From Fulvia fulva (lineage: Eukaryota > Ascomycota > Dothideomycetes > Mycosphaerellales > Mycosphaerellaceae): 64,000 nucleotides of DNA. The notes under the pieces are model-generated. The model had not been told where the DNA came from and ran no database searches. It saw only the letters and a program-made list of their open reading frames with translations. Positions 44,446 through 57,461 of this stretch are shown here, piece after piece. The stretch is from contig NC_063024.1 in assembly GCF_020509005.1 (NCBI RefSeq), forward strand, positions 1,302,001 through 1,366,000. Reading direction: 5' to 3'. A program made the translations under genes and the position numbers. Position 1 is the stretch's first letter. Every line of letters starts with the position of its first letter.

Positions 44446-47125
44446 GGTTATAAGTCCGGGTTAGTAACACGGTGTTTTACCCTCGATAAAGTCGTATTAG
44501 AGTTATTCCTCTTTAGAACAAAAGGAAGGTAGACTAGAGGCCGTATCCGCCTTATATAGGAAGCTATAGCCGTGCTATAGGTGTATATAAGACGTAAAAG
44601 AGCCTAGTAAGGTACTATTAGACTCCGAGTTAGGGAGCCTATACTAATACCTTAGAAAAGTAGGCGAGCTTACTAAGAAGAGTCGCTCTCCGGACATCGC
44701 GTTTATATCGACTAACTATTTATTCTAAGAGAGCCGTAGTGTCTTAGAAACCCCCTCTACTAAGAGAGTTACGCTATAGTGTCTTAGTACTAATACGATC
44801 CTTCGACTTTCCTCCTCTTCCCGGCGGATAGCTATCCTCTCCGCTATTAACCTCGCGTTCGTTTTATCCTATTTCGATCCGATCGCGTACGACCGAATAT
44901 ATCCTTTTACCTAAGGGTAGCTAAACTATTCCTTAACTTATAAAAATAGAGAACGAGACTAGGTTTATAAGAAAGAGAGTAGTACCTATTCTAATAAGAG
45001 AGAACTACAAAATATAGTTCAAGCTAATAAGAATATACCTAGTATTAAAGTAGGTTAACTAGGTCCTTAAAGACATTATTACGGACATTACCGCTACAAC
45101 CCTATCTATAGCGACACCCTCTATATTATCGGAGTCATCCCTTCCTTTAGATTAAGCGATAAGGAAGGTATCGTATAGACGGTATAATGTAACGGCCCTA
45201 TATAAGATATATATCTGTCTGTCGATAGATAACTAAGAGATAATATACGAGATCCGGTATACGAAGGAGTTATAGGAATAGGCTAAAGCTAAATATAAGA
45301 GAAGACTTCTCGCTACTAGAAGAAGTTCGCTTTAGCAATACACTAATTTCGTGATAATAGAGGACTAGTCAATAGATAACGCCTAGTAGGAGCTTAGCTT
45401 AATTATAAGGAGGGCTATTTCAATCTCGCCTTAGTTCTAAGATATTAAGACTAAGGATAGAAAGATCTAGCAACTCTTAGTAGCTCTACTAGACTCATTT
45501 GGCTCAATTCGCGATACAATTAATACCTAGGTAAATCTCTTACTATAAGACATTCTTACAATTCTTAGGGAGAAGTAAGAATCAATAATTTATTAAGGGA
45601 TAGCTATTTTCGCTAAGAAGGGTTTCTAGGGCAAGCTTACGTACTATCTCTACGGTAGTAACTATTTTAAAAGCAAGTGCCTACACCTTTTTATAGCTTA
45701 GTAGGCTGTTAGGAACAAGGACAAACTAGCTAGGGTTACCTACCCTACTAAGAGATAACCGTCACTACCTCGTAGGAGGTTATTATTACTAAGCCTTCGT
45801 AATGTCCTTAAGGTAATAACGGACCTTATAAAGTAGATAAAGGAGAGCCGTAAGCCAAAGGCCTCCTCTAGTAAGCCTATAAGGGCCTATACGACCTAGG
45901 AAGACGTATTAGACTCTAAGATACTATTAGAAGATAATAATGTTAATAAGGTTACCTATTCTACTATAGAAGCTAAAGGTAAGTACCCCTCGTCCGAGTA
46001 GTTACTTAACTCTTATATATCATTTTATATAACTGACTAAGATCCACTATTTAGGACACTAAAGCCTCTTTAAAAGGGAAAGTAGATTAAGGTTAGGGGT
46101 GGCTATCTATAAGCTACATATATAGGAAGTATAGTAATAGGTAGTCCTTCTAGAAAGAAATTGTCTTAGAAAATGTCCTGTTTATTCCTAGCCTTAGAGT
46201 TAGTCTCATTTCGTAGAATTAGTTTAGCTAATAGTTTGCTATCTAACTAGCTAGTTTCACCCTAAAATCCTTGTCTAGTAAACCCGTTATCTAGACTAAA
46301 CTTCGAGGAGGAGTACCGTTTATCTACTCGATCTCGGAATTTCTTAAGCTATAGTATACTAGTATACTCTCTTAAGAACGTCACGGTACCGCTATAGCTA
46401 ATACTAAGTCCGAAGATTAGTAGAAGCTATAGTATAGAAGATATATACACCTTAGTAAGGGACTACTAAGAAACCTATATAGAGTTACTAATAAAAAAGA
46501 TCCTATTCCTATTCCTTCTAAACACTAGAATTGTAAGGTCTGCTCCCTGATAAATATAAGGAAGTTCAAGGGACCTACTATAGAGAGGAAAGGGGAGAGG
46601 CTAGCCCTCATCTCTATTGACATCTATAGGCCTTTTTAGGGCGTAGTCTCTAGGCTAGGATACAAATATTGGCTTAAGATTATAGACAACTTCTCTAGGA
46701 AGAAGTAGGTAATCCCTTTAAAGGCTAGGAGCGACGCTCCTATAGCCCTACGAGATTAGAAGGTCTAGGTAGAACGGTAGTTAAGGTACTTTCTGTCTAC
46801 GATCCGTAGTAATAGTATAAAGGAAATTCTCGCCTTACTAAAGGAGTAGGAGAAGGAGTTTAGTACTTAGATAGACACAACTAATGCCTATAACTCTCTT
46901 TAAAATAGACCTATAGAAAGGTCAATTTAAGCCTCTAAGAATATAGTCCGGGCTATACTTAAAGACTCTAGTATACTAGTTAAGTTCTAGCTAGAAGCTT
47001 TATAAGTATAGACTATAATTAGAGATAGACTACCTAATAGTCCGATCATTAATAGTATTACTATTTTACTAGAAGAAGCCTTTACTAGCTAAGTACCGTT
47101 AGTCGACTATTTCCGCGTCTAGGGA

Positions 47126-47139
47126 TATAAAGCTATAGT
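47126..47139 (+). repeat. LINE-1 copy I target duplication (left)
   Basis: TATAAAGCTATAGT here is repeated exactly at 52121-52134, proving insertion of copy I into Copia-1 integrase sequence. Confidence 0.88.
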
Positions 47140-50100
47140 AAGCAGCGACCCTATATTTCCTATTATCGATCTCTACGCTAAAACACGACACATTCGAAAG
47201 CTCTTATCAAGGCTATTCTAACGATATATAAAGCAGGCCACTACCCCTAGGACTAAGGGAGTTCTACCTTATTTAATCTAGACAGCTTAAAGCTCTCTTT
47301 ACCCTATTTCTTTAGCTCTAAACGCCGCGGAGGTGCCTAGCTACATTAGGCAACTCCTAGGTAATAGTAGCCTAGGCTACGGTACTAACGGCGCCTACGG
47401 CCCTATAGGCGAAGCCCCCCCCAAGACAACTAGTAGTAACTTATAGAGGACGTAAAAAGTATAGAAACTAACGATTAGCTCCCTTACCGGTCTCTATAGG
47501 TAATGATCACTTAGCTACGTACGGCGCTTATACTATCGTATTACCGAGGGTAATAAGAAATAAGGACGACGTCCTAGGCAATTAGTAAGGCTACCCGGAA
47601 TTAATACCCCTATAGCTAGATATCGGTCGCGGTATCGATACTAGGCCCCCGCCTAACGTACGATATAGTTACGATCCGTATTATAGTAAAGGAAGACTAG
47701 GCCGAAGTTACGAAGCTATTAAACAAGGAGCTCGCCTAACAAATTAACTAACTAGGGGTAGTCGTAGTGAACTAATAGTCTAACGGTACTCTATAGATCT
47801 ATACTAGCTCTACTACTACTAGGAGGCACCTAGAGGCATAGCTATAGTAGGTATCTAAGGTTACGGTATTAGTAAAGGTCTTAACGAAGTAATTTACGAT
47901 CCTAGTCTACGATATACCTAAGGAGTTCGACCTAACTAACTAAGGTCACCTACGTACTCTCTAAGAGCACAACCCGGTCACCCTTAACTCTCTAATCTAG
48001 AAGGCGACTTAGCTCTATAGGAAATGGCTAGAAGGTAAGAAGGCCTCGGCGCTAATAGTATAGCTATAAGACGCGAAAGCGGCGGATCTAGCGATAGAAT
48101 AAGGCCTAATCTAGCAATATAGCCTTAAGATAGTAGAAAAGCACTCCTTATCCTTTCGTGTCCTCTAATGCTTCAAATGCTAACAGTATAGACACCAAAC
48201 CTATACGTATATAAACAAGTAGGCCTACTCGAACTATATAGGAGACTATATGTCTAGGGACTATATATCGACTACGAGACGGTACGCGAACTGTCCGGGG
48301 CACTACCTATCGTATAGTACGGAATGCCTATAGCGGAAACTAGCGAAAAACAAGGTAATCATAAACAGAACCGTCGCCCTAAGATTCTACGGCGACCGTA
48401 AGGCTAGCCTATACCGGAACTAACTAGCGGCGGTCGGGTATAAGCGCCCTAGGGCCGAGAACGATATAAAGGATATATAACCTAGGGCGTACGGGAGGCC
48501 ACGTGCTCTACTAGCTACGGCGAGGGAATCTAACTAGGCCCGGCTCCCCTTTAGTATATAGCCGATAGGCGTAGACTAGGACGTATAGGGCAGTAGGACA
48601 TAGGACGATATAGAGGAAATAATTGTCGATACCGATAACTAGCCTCGACGCGCTTAGTATCATCTAGTATAACGTCAACTATAGCAAGGATATAGTCTAG
48701 AACCATTTCCTACACGAGGCGGACCCGCGCGTCTACTACGTCCTTATAATCTAGGAGCTCTAGATTAACCCGTACTATAAGAGACTAACGACCTATAAGT
48801 TACTAGGCTATACGACATACCTACGAGGCGACGGCAGACCCCGTACGTGCTTCTATATTAGTAAGGACATACTAGAATCCGACTAGGAGGTAGTATACTA
48901 CGTAGACGGAGAAGGCGGGGGCGATATTACCTCCCTCTACGTAGGTAGTACCTAGATATATAACCTATATATATAACCGCTAGCCTCGAGGTCTAGCCGC
49001 GACCTAGGGGTCTATAGACACCTAGACAGTACGCTTAAGAGACAAGGGTGCCACATCGTAGTAGGAGACTTTAATATATACTACCCTTCCTAGGAAAGCC
49101 TTATATAGCCGCACCCTATAGCCGACGAAGTACTCGACTTGATAGCGAGTAACGCAATTGCCCTTAATACCCTAAAGGACCTAGGCACCTAGAAGAGAGG
49201 GGGACTCTAAGGCACGATCGACCTCTCCTAGATCTTAGATAGCTACTACTATACGGTAACCTACTATAGGATCGAATATAAACTCGAGGCGTCGTTAGAC
49301 TATATACTAGTCAGGACCTCTATTACGATATAGATATAACGTATACTAGCGGGAACCCCTAAGCTAAACTAGGGAAAGGCCTACTAGGCTAATATCTAGG
49401 CGTACCTCGATAACTCTAAGAGGCTAGTCCAGATCGCGTAGTAGCAATATAATAGTAAAGACGAGATAGACGAAGCAGTCTAGGGGTTAATAGACGAAAT
49501 AAGAAAAGCGACCTTACTTCACGTTCCGCTTACCTAACTAACGATATAGTCTAAACTATACTAGACGCCGGAGTACACTACGGTAGTAAGAGAAGTAAGG
49601 AGAGCCCGCCGGGTGTAGACGAGCAGCTATAGCGAGGAGGCCTAGAACGTATATAGAGAGGTATACTAATAGAAGAAAGCTATAATACGGAGGGAGAAAG
49701 TAGTCGGCTAGAGGGCTATAGTAGAAGAAATCGCCGGTAAGCTAGAGAGGATGTAGAAGCTAGCGAAATAGGCCCGATAGGACCCTATATAGGGCCCCTC
49801 CTTCTCTATCCTAGCGCTATAATCGCCTAGTAGCCCGGTTAGCGACCCCGAGGCTAAGGCGCGTCTACTAGCTAGTAAGTTCTTCCCGCCCCTAGTCGAG
49901 GCTAATCTAAGTAACATAAATAGCTCTACTCCCCTAGCCCCTAGTATCGCGGTCTAATAGGAGGTGTCTAAGGGAGAAGTTACCGCTATACTAAGGAAGT
50001 TACCGGTAAAGAAAGCCCCGGGGCCGGATAGGATCCTAAACGAGCTACTAAAGAAGTGTAGAGATCAACTAGCCCTAGTAGTTATAGCGATCTTTAACGC

Positions 50101-52120
50101 CTGCCTATAGACCGGGTACTACCCGATAGCTTTTAAACAATCGACGATAGTAGTCCTACGTAAGCCGTAGAAGGAAGACTATACGTAGGTAAAGTCGTAC
50201 CGCCTAATTACGCTCCTTAATACTCTTAGGAAGGCGCATAAGAAGCTAGTTATAACGAGACTCTCCGAGGCGGTAGAGGAACACTCCCTACTCCCGGACA
50301 CCTAGATAGGTACGCGCCTATAGCGATCGACGCTATCCGCGATAGAACTTATTACCTCTTAGGTAAAGGCTATCTAGTATAAGAATAGGGACAAGGTAGC
50401 TTCCTTACTTAGCCTAGACATATCGGGAGCCTTCGACTACGTATTATACCCGCGGCTACTCTATATCCTAAGGTCGAAAGGACTCCCTAAGTAGCTTGTC
50501 AACTTCGTACGGTCCTACCTCTAAAACCGTAGTACGTCGATCCTAGTCGGCTAGTATAGAAGCCTATTTTAAGTAGTCTATACTAGAATCCCGTAAGGCT
50601 TAACGCTAGTACCTATTCTGTTCCTCTTCTTTATAGCGACGCTACTCCTAGCCCTAGAATCCTAGAACACCGCTACGAGCGGCTTCGTAGACGACATAAA
50701 CATCCTAGCGTAGTCTTCCTCGACTAAGGAGAACTATAGGCTACTAGAAGAGAAGTATAAGATCTACGAGGACTAGGCTAGGAGGCACGGGGCTCGGTTT
50801 GCCCTAGAAAAGTACAATCTAATACACTTTACGCGCCGGCTACGGTTCTATAATATATAAGCTTCTATCTAGATATCGGGGCACACGACTAACCCGGCAA
50901 ATTAGCTTAGGATCCTCGGACTATAGGTAGACCCGGCGCTACGGTAGAGGAAGTACGTATAGGCAATATTACGGAAAGCTAAACAGAATATAGCATTATA
51001 CTAGAGGCTCACTACGTCTATATAGGGGGCGGACTTCCGGTAGTTACGACTTCTATATATAGCTATTATACGGCTAGTCCTTACCTATAGTAGCCAAGTA
51101 TAGTCCTTAGGTAAGAGGGCCTACCTATCGAAGGGACTCGTCGCGCCGCTAGCGAAGATCTAAAACTAATACCTAAGGAAGGTTACTAGGGTATATAAGT
51201 CGATACTAACGAGGATACTTAAGTACGAGACCGCTATACCGCCGATCGACCTATATATCTAGGGACTACGGACCTCCTACTTAGGCAAGTCGGTATAGTA
51301 CCTAGTATAGAAGGTCATCGCTAGTATAGTCGTAAGGGCCCGCGAATTAGTACTAGCGTATAAGGGCATTCGACCCGGAAACGAGCCGAACTACCGGGTA
51401 AGGGACAAATAGCTAGTAATATAATAGGAAGGTAAGAAATCGTTTATAGAGTAACTATAGAAAGAGAGGTAGAATAACTAGGTTGTAGGGTATAGTAGAC
51501 GCCCTTAGCTAGCGGGATAACCTAAGGAATAGTTAGCTACAAAATCCGCGGTTAAGTACCCCCCGAAGCTTATCTACTACCGCCTTACGAGGGTATAGAG
51601 TAGTATAGTAACCTAACTACGAAGCGAATATATCGGCCTCTAGGGGTACCTATTATAGAGGAAGATTCTAGAATATATAAATACTAGCTACCCCTACGGC
51701 TATTAGTCCTAGAATATACGGTACGTACTCCTCGTCTATCCGAGGTAGTCGCTAGGAAGGGGGGAGTAGATAGTAAAGGCGAGGAACCGGACGATTAGGG
51801 CACTTCTTAATAACGCTAAGGACCTACGGCGCATTACGAACTAGATACTAGAGAAGGGCTAGCTAGAACAGTACCGCCTAGTAGGAGTAGTATAGGAAGA
51901 GAGGACACGACGTAGCGCGACGAGACCGGCTAGGAGCGGGGGCTAACGGGGTAGTGATATAGACTACGTACGTTTAGAGGGAAAGCTAATCTAGATAAGG
52001 AGTAGTCGGGGGCGGGAAGGGTTTTTACCTATTCGGGTTTCCCTTTCTATATAACAATAGATATATACCTATATAGGCCGGATAGGGTCCTAGAATAGGG
52101 GAATGACAAATCTATCTATC
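47140..52120 (+). mobile_element. LINE-1 copy I, full-length, plus strand (Tad-like)
   Basis: This 4981-bp non-LTR retrotransposon is flanked by the 14-bp duplication TATAAAGCTATAGT (47126-47139 and 52121-52134) inside Copia-1. ORF1 (about 47300-48600) ends in CCHC zinc-knuckle remnants near 48170-48330. ORF2 has an endonuclease (about 48660-49350) and a reverse transcriptase with KKAPGPDRI near 50005, LLSLDISGAFDYV near 50400 and the active site GFVDDINILA at 50681. A C-terminal region (about 51600-51760) resembles the end zinc segment of Tad/I-type LINEs. The 3' end is a short TCTA repeat instead of poly(A). TAG and TAA stops run throughout. Confidence 0.87.
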
Positions 52121-52460
52121 TATAAAGCTATAGTCTATATAGACCTAAGAGCCTAACCTTAAGGCTTAAGAAGAGACAAGTTAATAAACCGAGGAAAAGA
52201 AGCCGTATTTATAGGCTACTTAGAAAACACTACAAAATAATAGCTGTTCTAGGATCCCGACATAAAAGCTATAAAAGCGTATAGTCACGTCGACTAGTTT
52301 AAGAATAAGAAGGGGGGAGATATAGATCTTAGTATCACCTTTACTAACTAGCCGAGTCGAGCGCTATAGCGTAATCCTATTAGGAGGAAGCCCTTTAGGG
52401 CGAAATTTTCCGATAGGGGATTATTAGAAACACTATTATAAAGGCTAGGAGAAAATATTA

Positions 52461-52474
52461 AGGCGGTTTTAATA
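52461..52474 (+). repeat. LINE-1 copy II target duplication (left)
   Basis: AGGCGGTTTTAATA here is repeated at 57462-57475. The uninterrupted site is visible in the Copia-1 copy near 14410, minus strand. Confidence 0.88.
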
Positions 52475-55400
52475 GATAGATAGATTTGTCATTCCCCTGT
52501 TCTAGGACCCTATCCGGCCTATATAGGTATATATCTATTGTTATATATAAAGGGAAACCCGAATAGGTAAAAACCCTTCCCGCCCCCGACTACTCCTTGT
52601 CTAGTTTAGCTTTCCCTCTAAACGTACGTAGTCTATGTCACTACCCCGTTAGCCCCCGCTCCTAGCCGGTCTCGTCGCGCTACGTCGTGTCCTCTCTTCC
52701 TATACTGTTCCTACTAGGCGGTACTGTTCTAGCTAGCCCTTCTCTAGTATCTAGTTCGTAATACGCCGTAGGTCCTTAGCGTTGTTAAGAAGTGCCCTAA
52801 TCGTCCGGTTCCTCGCCTTTACTATCTACTCCCCCCTTCCTAGCGACTACCTTAGATAGACGAGGAGTACGTACCGTACGTTCTAGGAGCGATAGCCGTA
52901 GGGGCAGCTAGTATTCGTATATCCTAGAACCTTCCTCTATAATAGGTACCCCTAGAGGCCGATATATTCGCTTCGTAGTTAGGTTGCTATACTACTCTAT
53001 ACCCTCGTAAGGCGGTAGTAGATAAGCTTCGGGGGGTACTTGACCGCGGATTTTATAGCTAACTATTCCTTAGGTTGTCCCGCTAGCTAAGGGCGTCTAC
53101 TATACCCTATAACCTAGTTGTTCTACCTCTCTTTCTATAGTTGCTCTATAAACGATTTCTTACCTTCCTATTATATTACTAGCTATTCGTCCCTTACCCG
53201 GTAGTTCGGCTCGTTTCCGGGTCGAATGCCCCTATACGCTAGTACTAATTCGCGGGCCCTTACGACTATACTAGCGATAACCCTCTATACTAGGTACTAT
53301 GCCGACTTGCCTAAGTAGGAGGTCCGTAGTCCCTAGATATATAGGTCGATCGGCGGTATAGCGGTCTCGTACTTAAGTATCCTCGTTAGTATCGCCTTAT
53401 ATACCCTAGTAACCTTCCTTAGGTATTAGTTTTAGATCTTCGCTAGCGGCGCGACGAGTCCCTTCGATAGGTAGGCCCTCTTACCTAAGGACTATACTTG
53501 GCTACTATAGGTAAGGACTAGCCGTATAATAGCTATATATAGAAGTCGTAACTACCGGAAGTCCGCCCCCTATATAGACGTAGTGAGCCTCTAGTATAAT
53601 GCTATATTCTGTTTAGCTTTCCGTAATATTGCCTATACGTACTTCCTCTACCGTAGCGCCGGGTCTACCTATAGTCCGAGGATCCTAAGCTAATTTGCCG
53701 GGTTAGTCGTGTGCCCCGATATCTAGATAGAAGCTTATATATTATAGAACCGTAGCCGGCGCGTAAAGTGTATTAGATTGTACTTTTCTAGGGCAAACCG
53801 AGCCCCGTGCCTCCTAGCCTAGTCCTCGTAGATCTTATACTTCTCTTCTAGTAGCCTATAGTTCTCCTTAGTCGAGGAAGACTACGCTAGGATGTTTATG
53901 TCGTCTACGAAGCCGCTCGTAGCGGTGTTCTAGGATTCTAGGGCTAGGAGTAGCGTCGCTATAAAGAAGAGGAACAGAATAGGTACTAGCGTTAAGCCTT
54001 ACGGGATTCTAGTATAGACTACTTAAAATAGGCTTCTATACTAGCCGACTAGGATCGACGTACTACGGTTTTAGAGGTAGGACCGTACGAAGTTGACAAG
54101 CTACTTAGGGAGTCCTTTCGACCTTAGGATATAGAGTAGCCGCGGGTATAATACGTAGTCGAAGGCTCCCGATATGTCTAGGCTAAGTAAGGAAGCTACC
54201 TTGTCCCTATTCTTATACTAGATAGCCTTTACCTAAGAGGTAATAAGTTCTATCGCGGATAGCGTCGATCGCTATAGGCGCGTACCTATCTAGGTGTCCG
54301 GGAGTAGGGAGTGTTCCTCTACCGCCTCGGAGAGTCTCGTTATAACTAGCTTCTTATGCGCCTTCCTAAGAGTATTAAGGAGCGTAATTAGGCGGTACGA
54401 CTTTACCTACGTATAGTCTTCCTTCTACGGCTTACGTAGGACTACTATCGTCGATTGTTTAAAAGCTATCGGGTAGTACCCGGTCTATAGGCAGGCGTTA
54501 AAGATCGCTATAACTACTAGGGCTAGTTGATCTCTACACTTCTTTAGTAGCTCGTTTAGGATCCTATCCGGCCCCGGGGCTTTCTTTACCGGTAACTTCC
54601 TTAGTATAGCGGTAACTTCTCCCTTAGACACCTCCTATTAGACCGCGATACTAGGGGCTAGGGGAGTAGAGCTATTTATGTTACTTAGATTAGCCTCGAC
54701 TAGGGGCGGGAAGAACTTACTAGCTAGTAGACGCGCCTTAGCCTCGGGGTCGCTAACCGGGCTACTAGGCGATTATAGCGCTAGGATAGAGAAGGAGGGG
54801 CCCTATATAGGGTCCTATCGGGCCTATTTCGCTAGCTTCTACATCCTCTCTAGCTTACCGGCGATTTCTTCTACTATAGCCCTCTAGCCGACTACTTTCT
54901 CCCTCCGTATTATAGCTTTCTTCTATTAGTATACCTCTCTATATACGTTCTAGGCCTCCTCGCTATAGCTGCTCGTCTACACCCGGCGGGCTCTCCTTAC
55001 TTCTCTTACTACCGTAGTGTACTCCGGCGTCTAGTATAGTTTAGACTATATCGTTAGTTAGGTAAGCGGAACGTGAAGTAAGGTCGCTTTTCTTATTTCG
55101 TCTATTAACCCCTAGACTGCTTCGTCTATCTCGTCTTTACTATTATATTGCTACTACGCGATCTGGACTAGCCTCTTAGAGTTATCGAGGTACGCCTAGA
55201 TATTAGCCTAGTAGGCCTTTCCCTAGTTTAGCTTAGGGGTTCCCGCTAGTATACGTTATATCTATATCGTAATAGAGGTCCTGACTAGTATATAGTCTAA
55301 CGACGCCTCGAGTTTATATTCGATCCTATAGTAGGTTACCGTATAGTAGTAGCTATCTAAGATCTAGGAGAGGTCGATCGTGCCTTAGAGTCCCCCTCTC

Positions 55401-57461
55401 TTCTAGGTGCCTAGGTCCTTTAGGGTATTAAGGGCAATTGCGTTACTCGCTATCAAGTCGAGTACTTCGTCGGCTATAGGGTGCGGCTATATAAGGCTTT
55501 CCTAGGAAGGGTAGTATATATTAAAGTCTCCTACTACGATGTGGCACCCTTGTCTCTTAAGCGTACTGTCTAGGTGTCTATAGACCCCTAGGTCGCGGCT
55601 AGACCTCGAGGCTAGCGGTTATATATATAGGTTATATATCTAGGTACTACCTACGTAGAGGGAGGTAATATCGCCCCCGCCTTCTCCGTCTACGTAGTAT
55701 ACTACCTCCTAGTCGGATTCTAGTATGTCCTTACTAATATAGAAGCACGTACGGGGTCTGCCGTCGCCTCGTAGGTATGTCGTATAGCCTAGTAACTTAT
55801 AGGTCGTTAGTCTCTTATAGTACGGGTTAATCTAGAGCTCCTAGATTATAAGGACGTAGTAGACGCGCGGGTCCGCCTCGTGTAGGAAATGGTTCTAGAC
55901 TATATCCTTGCTATAGTTGACGTTATACTAGATGATACTAAGCGCGTCGAGGCTAGTTATCGGTATCGACAATTATTTCCTCTATATCGTCCTATGTCCT
56001 ACTGCCCTATACGTCCTAGTCTACGCCTATCGGCTATATACTAAAGGGGAGCCGGGCCTAGTTAGATTCCCTCGCCGTAGCTAGTAGAGCACGTGGCCTC
56101 CCGTACGCCCTAGGTTATATATCCTTTATATCGTTCTCGGCCCTAGGGCGCTTATACCCGACCGCCGCTAGTTAGTTCCGGTATAGGCTAGCCTTACGGT
56201 CGCCGTAGAATCTTAGGGCGACGGTTCTGTTTATGATTACCTTGTTTTTCGCTAGTTTCCGCTATAGGCATTCCGTACTATACGATAGGTAGTGCCCCGG
56301 ACAGTTCGCGTACCGTCTCGTAGTCGATATATAGTCCCTAGACATATAGTCTCCTATATAGTTCGAGTAGGCCTACTTGTTTATATACGTATAGGTTTGG
56401 TGTCTATACTGTTAGCATTTGAAGCATTAGAGGACACGAAAGGATAAGGAGTGCTTTTCTACTATCTTAAGGCTATATTGCTAGACTAGGCCTTGTTCTA
56501 TCGCTAGATCCGCCGCTTTCGCGTCTTATAGCTATACTATTAGCGCCGAGGCCTTCTTGCCTTCTAGCCATTTCCTATAGAGCTAAGTCGCCTTCTAGAT
56601 TAGAGAGTTAAGAGTAACCGGGTTGTCCTCTTAGAGAGCGCGTAGGTGACCCTAGTTAGTTAGGTCAAACTCCTTAGGTATGTCGTAGACTAGGATCGTG
56701 AATTATTTCGTTAAGACCTTCGTTAATACCGTAACCTTAGATACCTACTATAGCTAGGCCTCTAGGTGCCTCCTAGTAGTAGTAGAGCTAGTATAGATCT
56801 ATAGAGTGCCGTTAGACTATTAGTTCACTACGACTACCCCTAGTTAGTTAATTCGTTAGGCGAGCTCCTTATTTAATAGCTTCGTAACTTCGGCCTAGTC
56901 TTCCTTTGCTACAATACGGATCGTAACTATATTGTACGTTAGGCGGGGGCCTAGTATTAATACCGTAACCGATATCTAGCTATAGGGGTATTAATTCCGG
57001 GTGGCCTTATCAATTGCCTAAGACGCCGTCCTTATTTCTTATTAACCTCGGTAATATAATAGTATAAGCGCCGTACGTAGCTAAGTGATTATTACCTATA
57101 GAGACTAGTATAGGAGCTAATCGTTAGTTTCTATACTTTTTACGTCCTCTATAAGTTACTACTAGTTGTCTTAGGGGAGCTTCGCCTATAGAGCCGTAGG
57201 CGCTAGTAGTACCGTAGCCTAGGCTACTATTACCTAGGAGTTACCTAATGTAGCTAGGCACCTCCGTAGCGTTTAGAGCTAAAAAATAGGGTAAAGAGAA
57301 CTTGAAGCTATCTAAATTAATAGGGTAGAACTCCCTTAATTCTAGGGGTAGTAGCCTACTCTATATATCGTTAGAATGGCCTTGATAAGAGCTTTCGAAT
57401 GTGTCTTGTTTTGGCGTAGAGATCGATGAACCCGATTGAGCGTTGCTACTTAATATTAGTT
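52475..57461 (-). mobile_element. LINE-1 copy II, full-length, minus strand
   Basis: This 4987-bp element is the inverted partner of copy I, inserted 326 bp away in the same Copia-1 with its own 14-bp duplication. The TCTA-type tail lies at the low-coordinate end (52475-52486). The domain order is as in copy I, read on the minus strand: RT near 53900-54600, endonuclease near 55250-55930, zinc knuckles near 56260-56440, ORF1 to about 57300. Large central stretches match copy I base for base, while the 5' kilobase differs at many C/T and G/A sites. Confidence 0.87.

Noticed and set aside
49708..49917. 69-aa frame identical at 49708-49917 (minus) and 54678-54887 (plus)
   Set aside because: It is antisense to LINE-1 ORF2 in both inverted copies. 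Its identity reflects the LINE identity reported separately.
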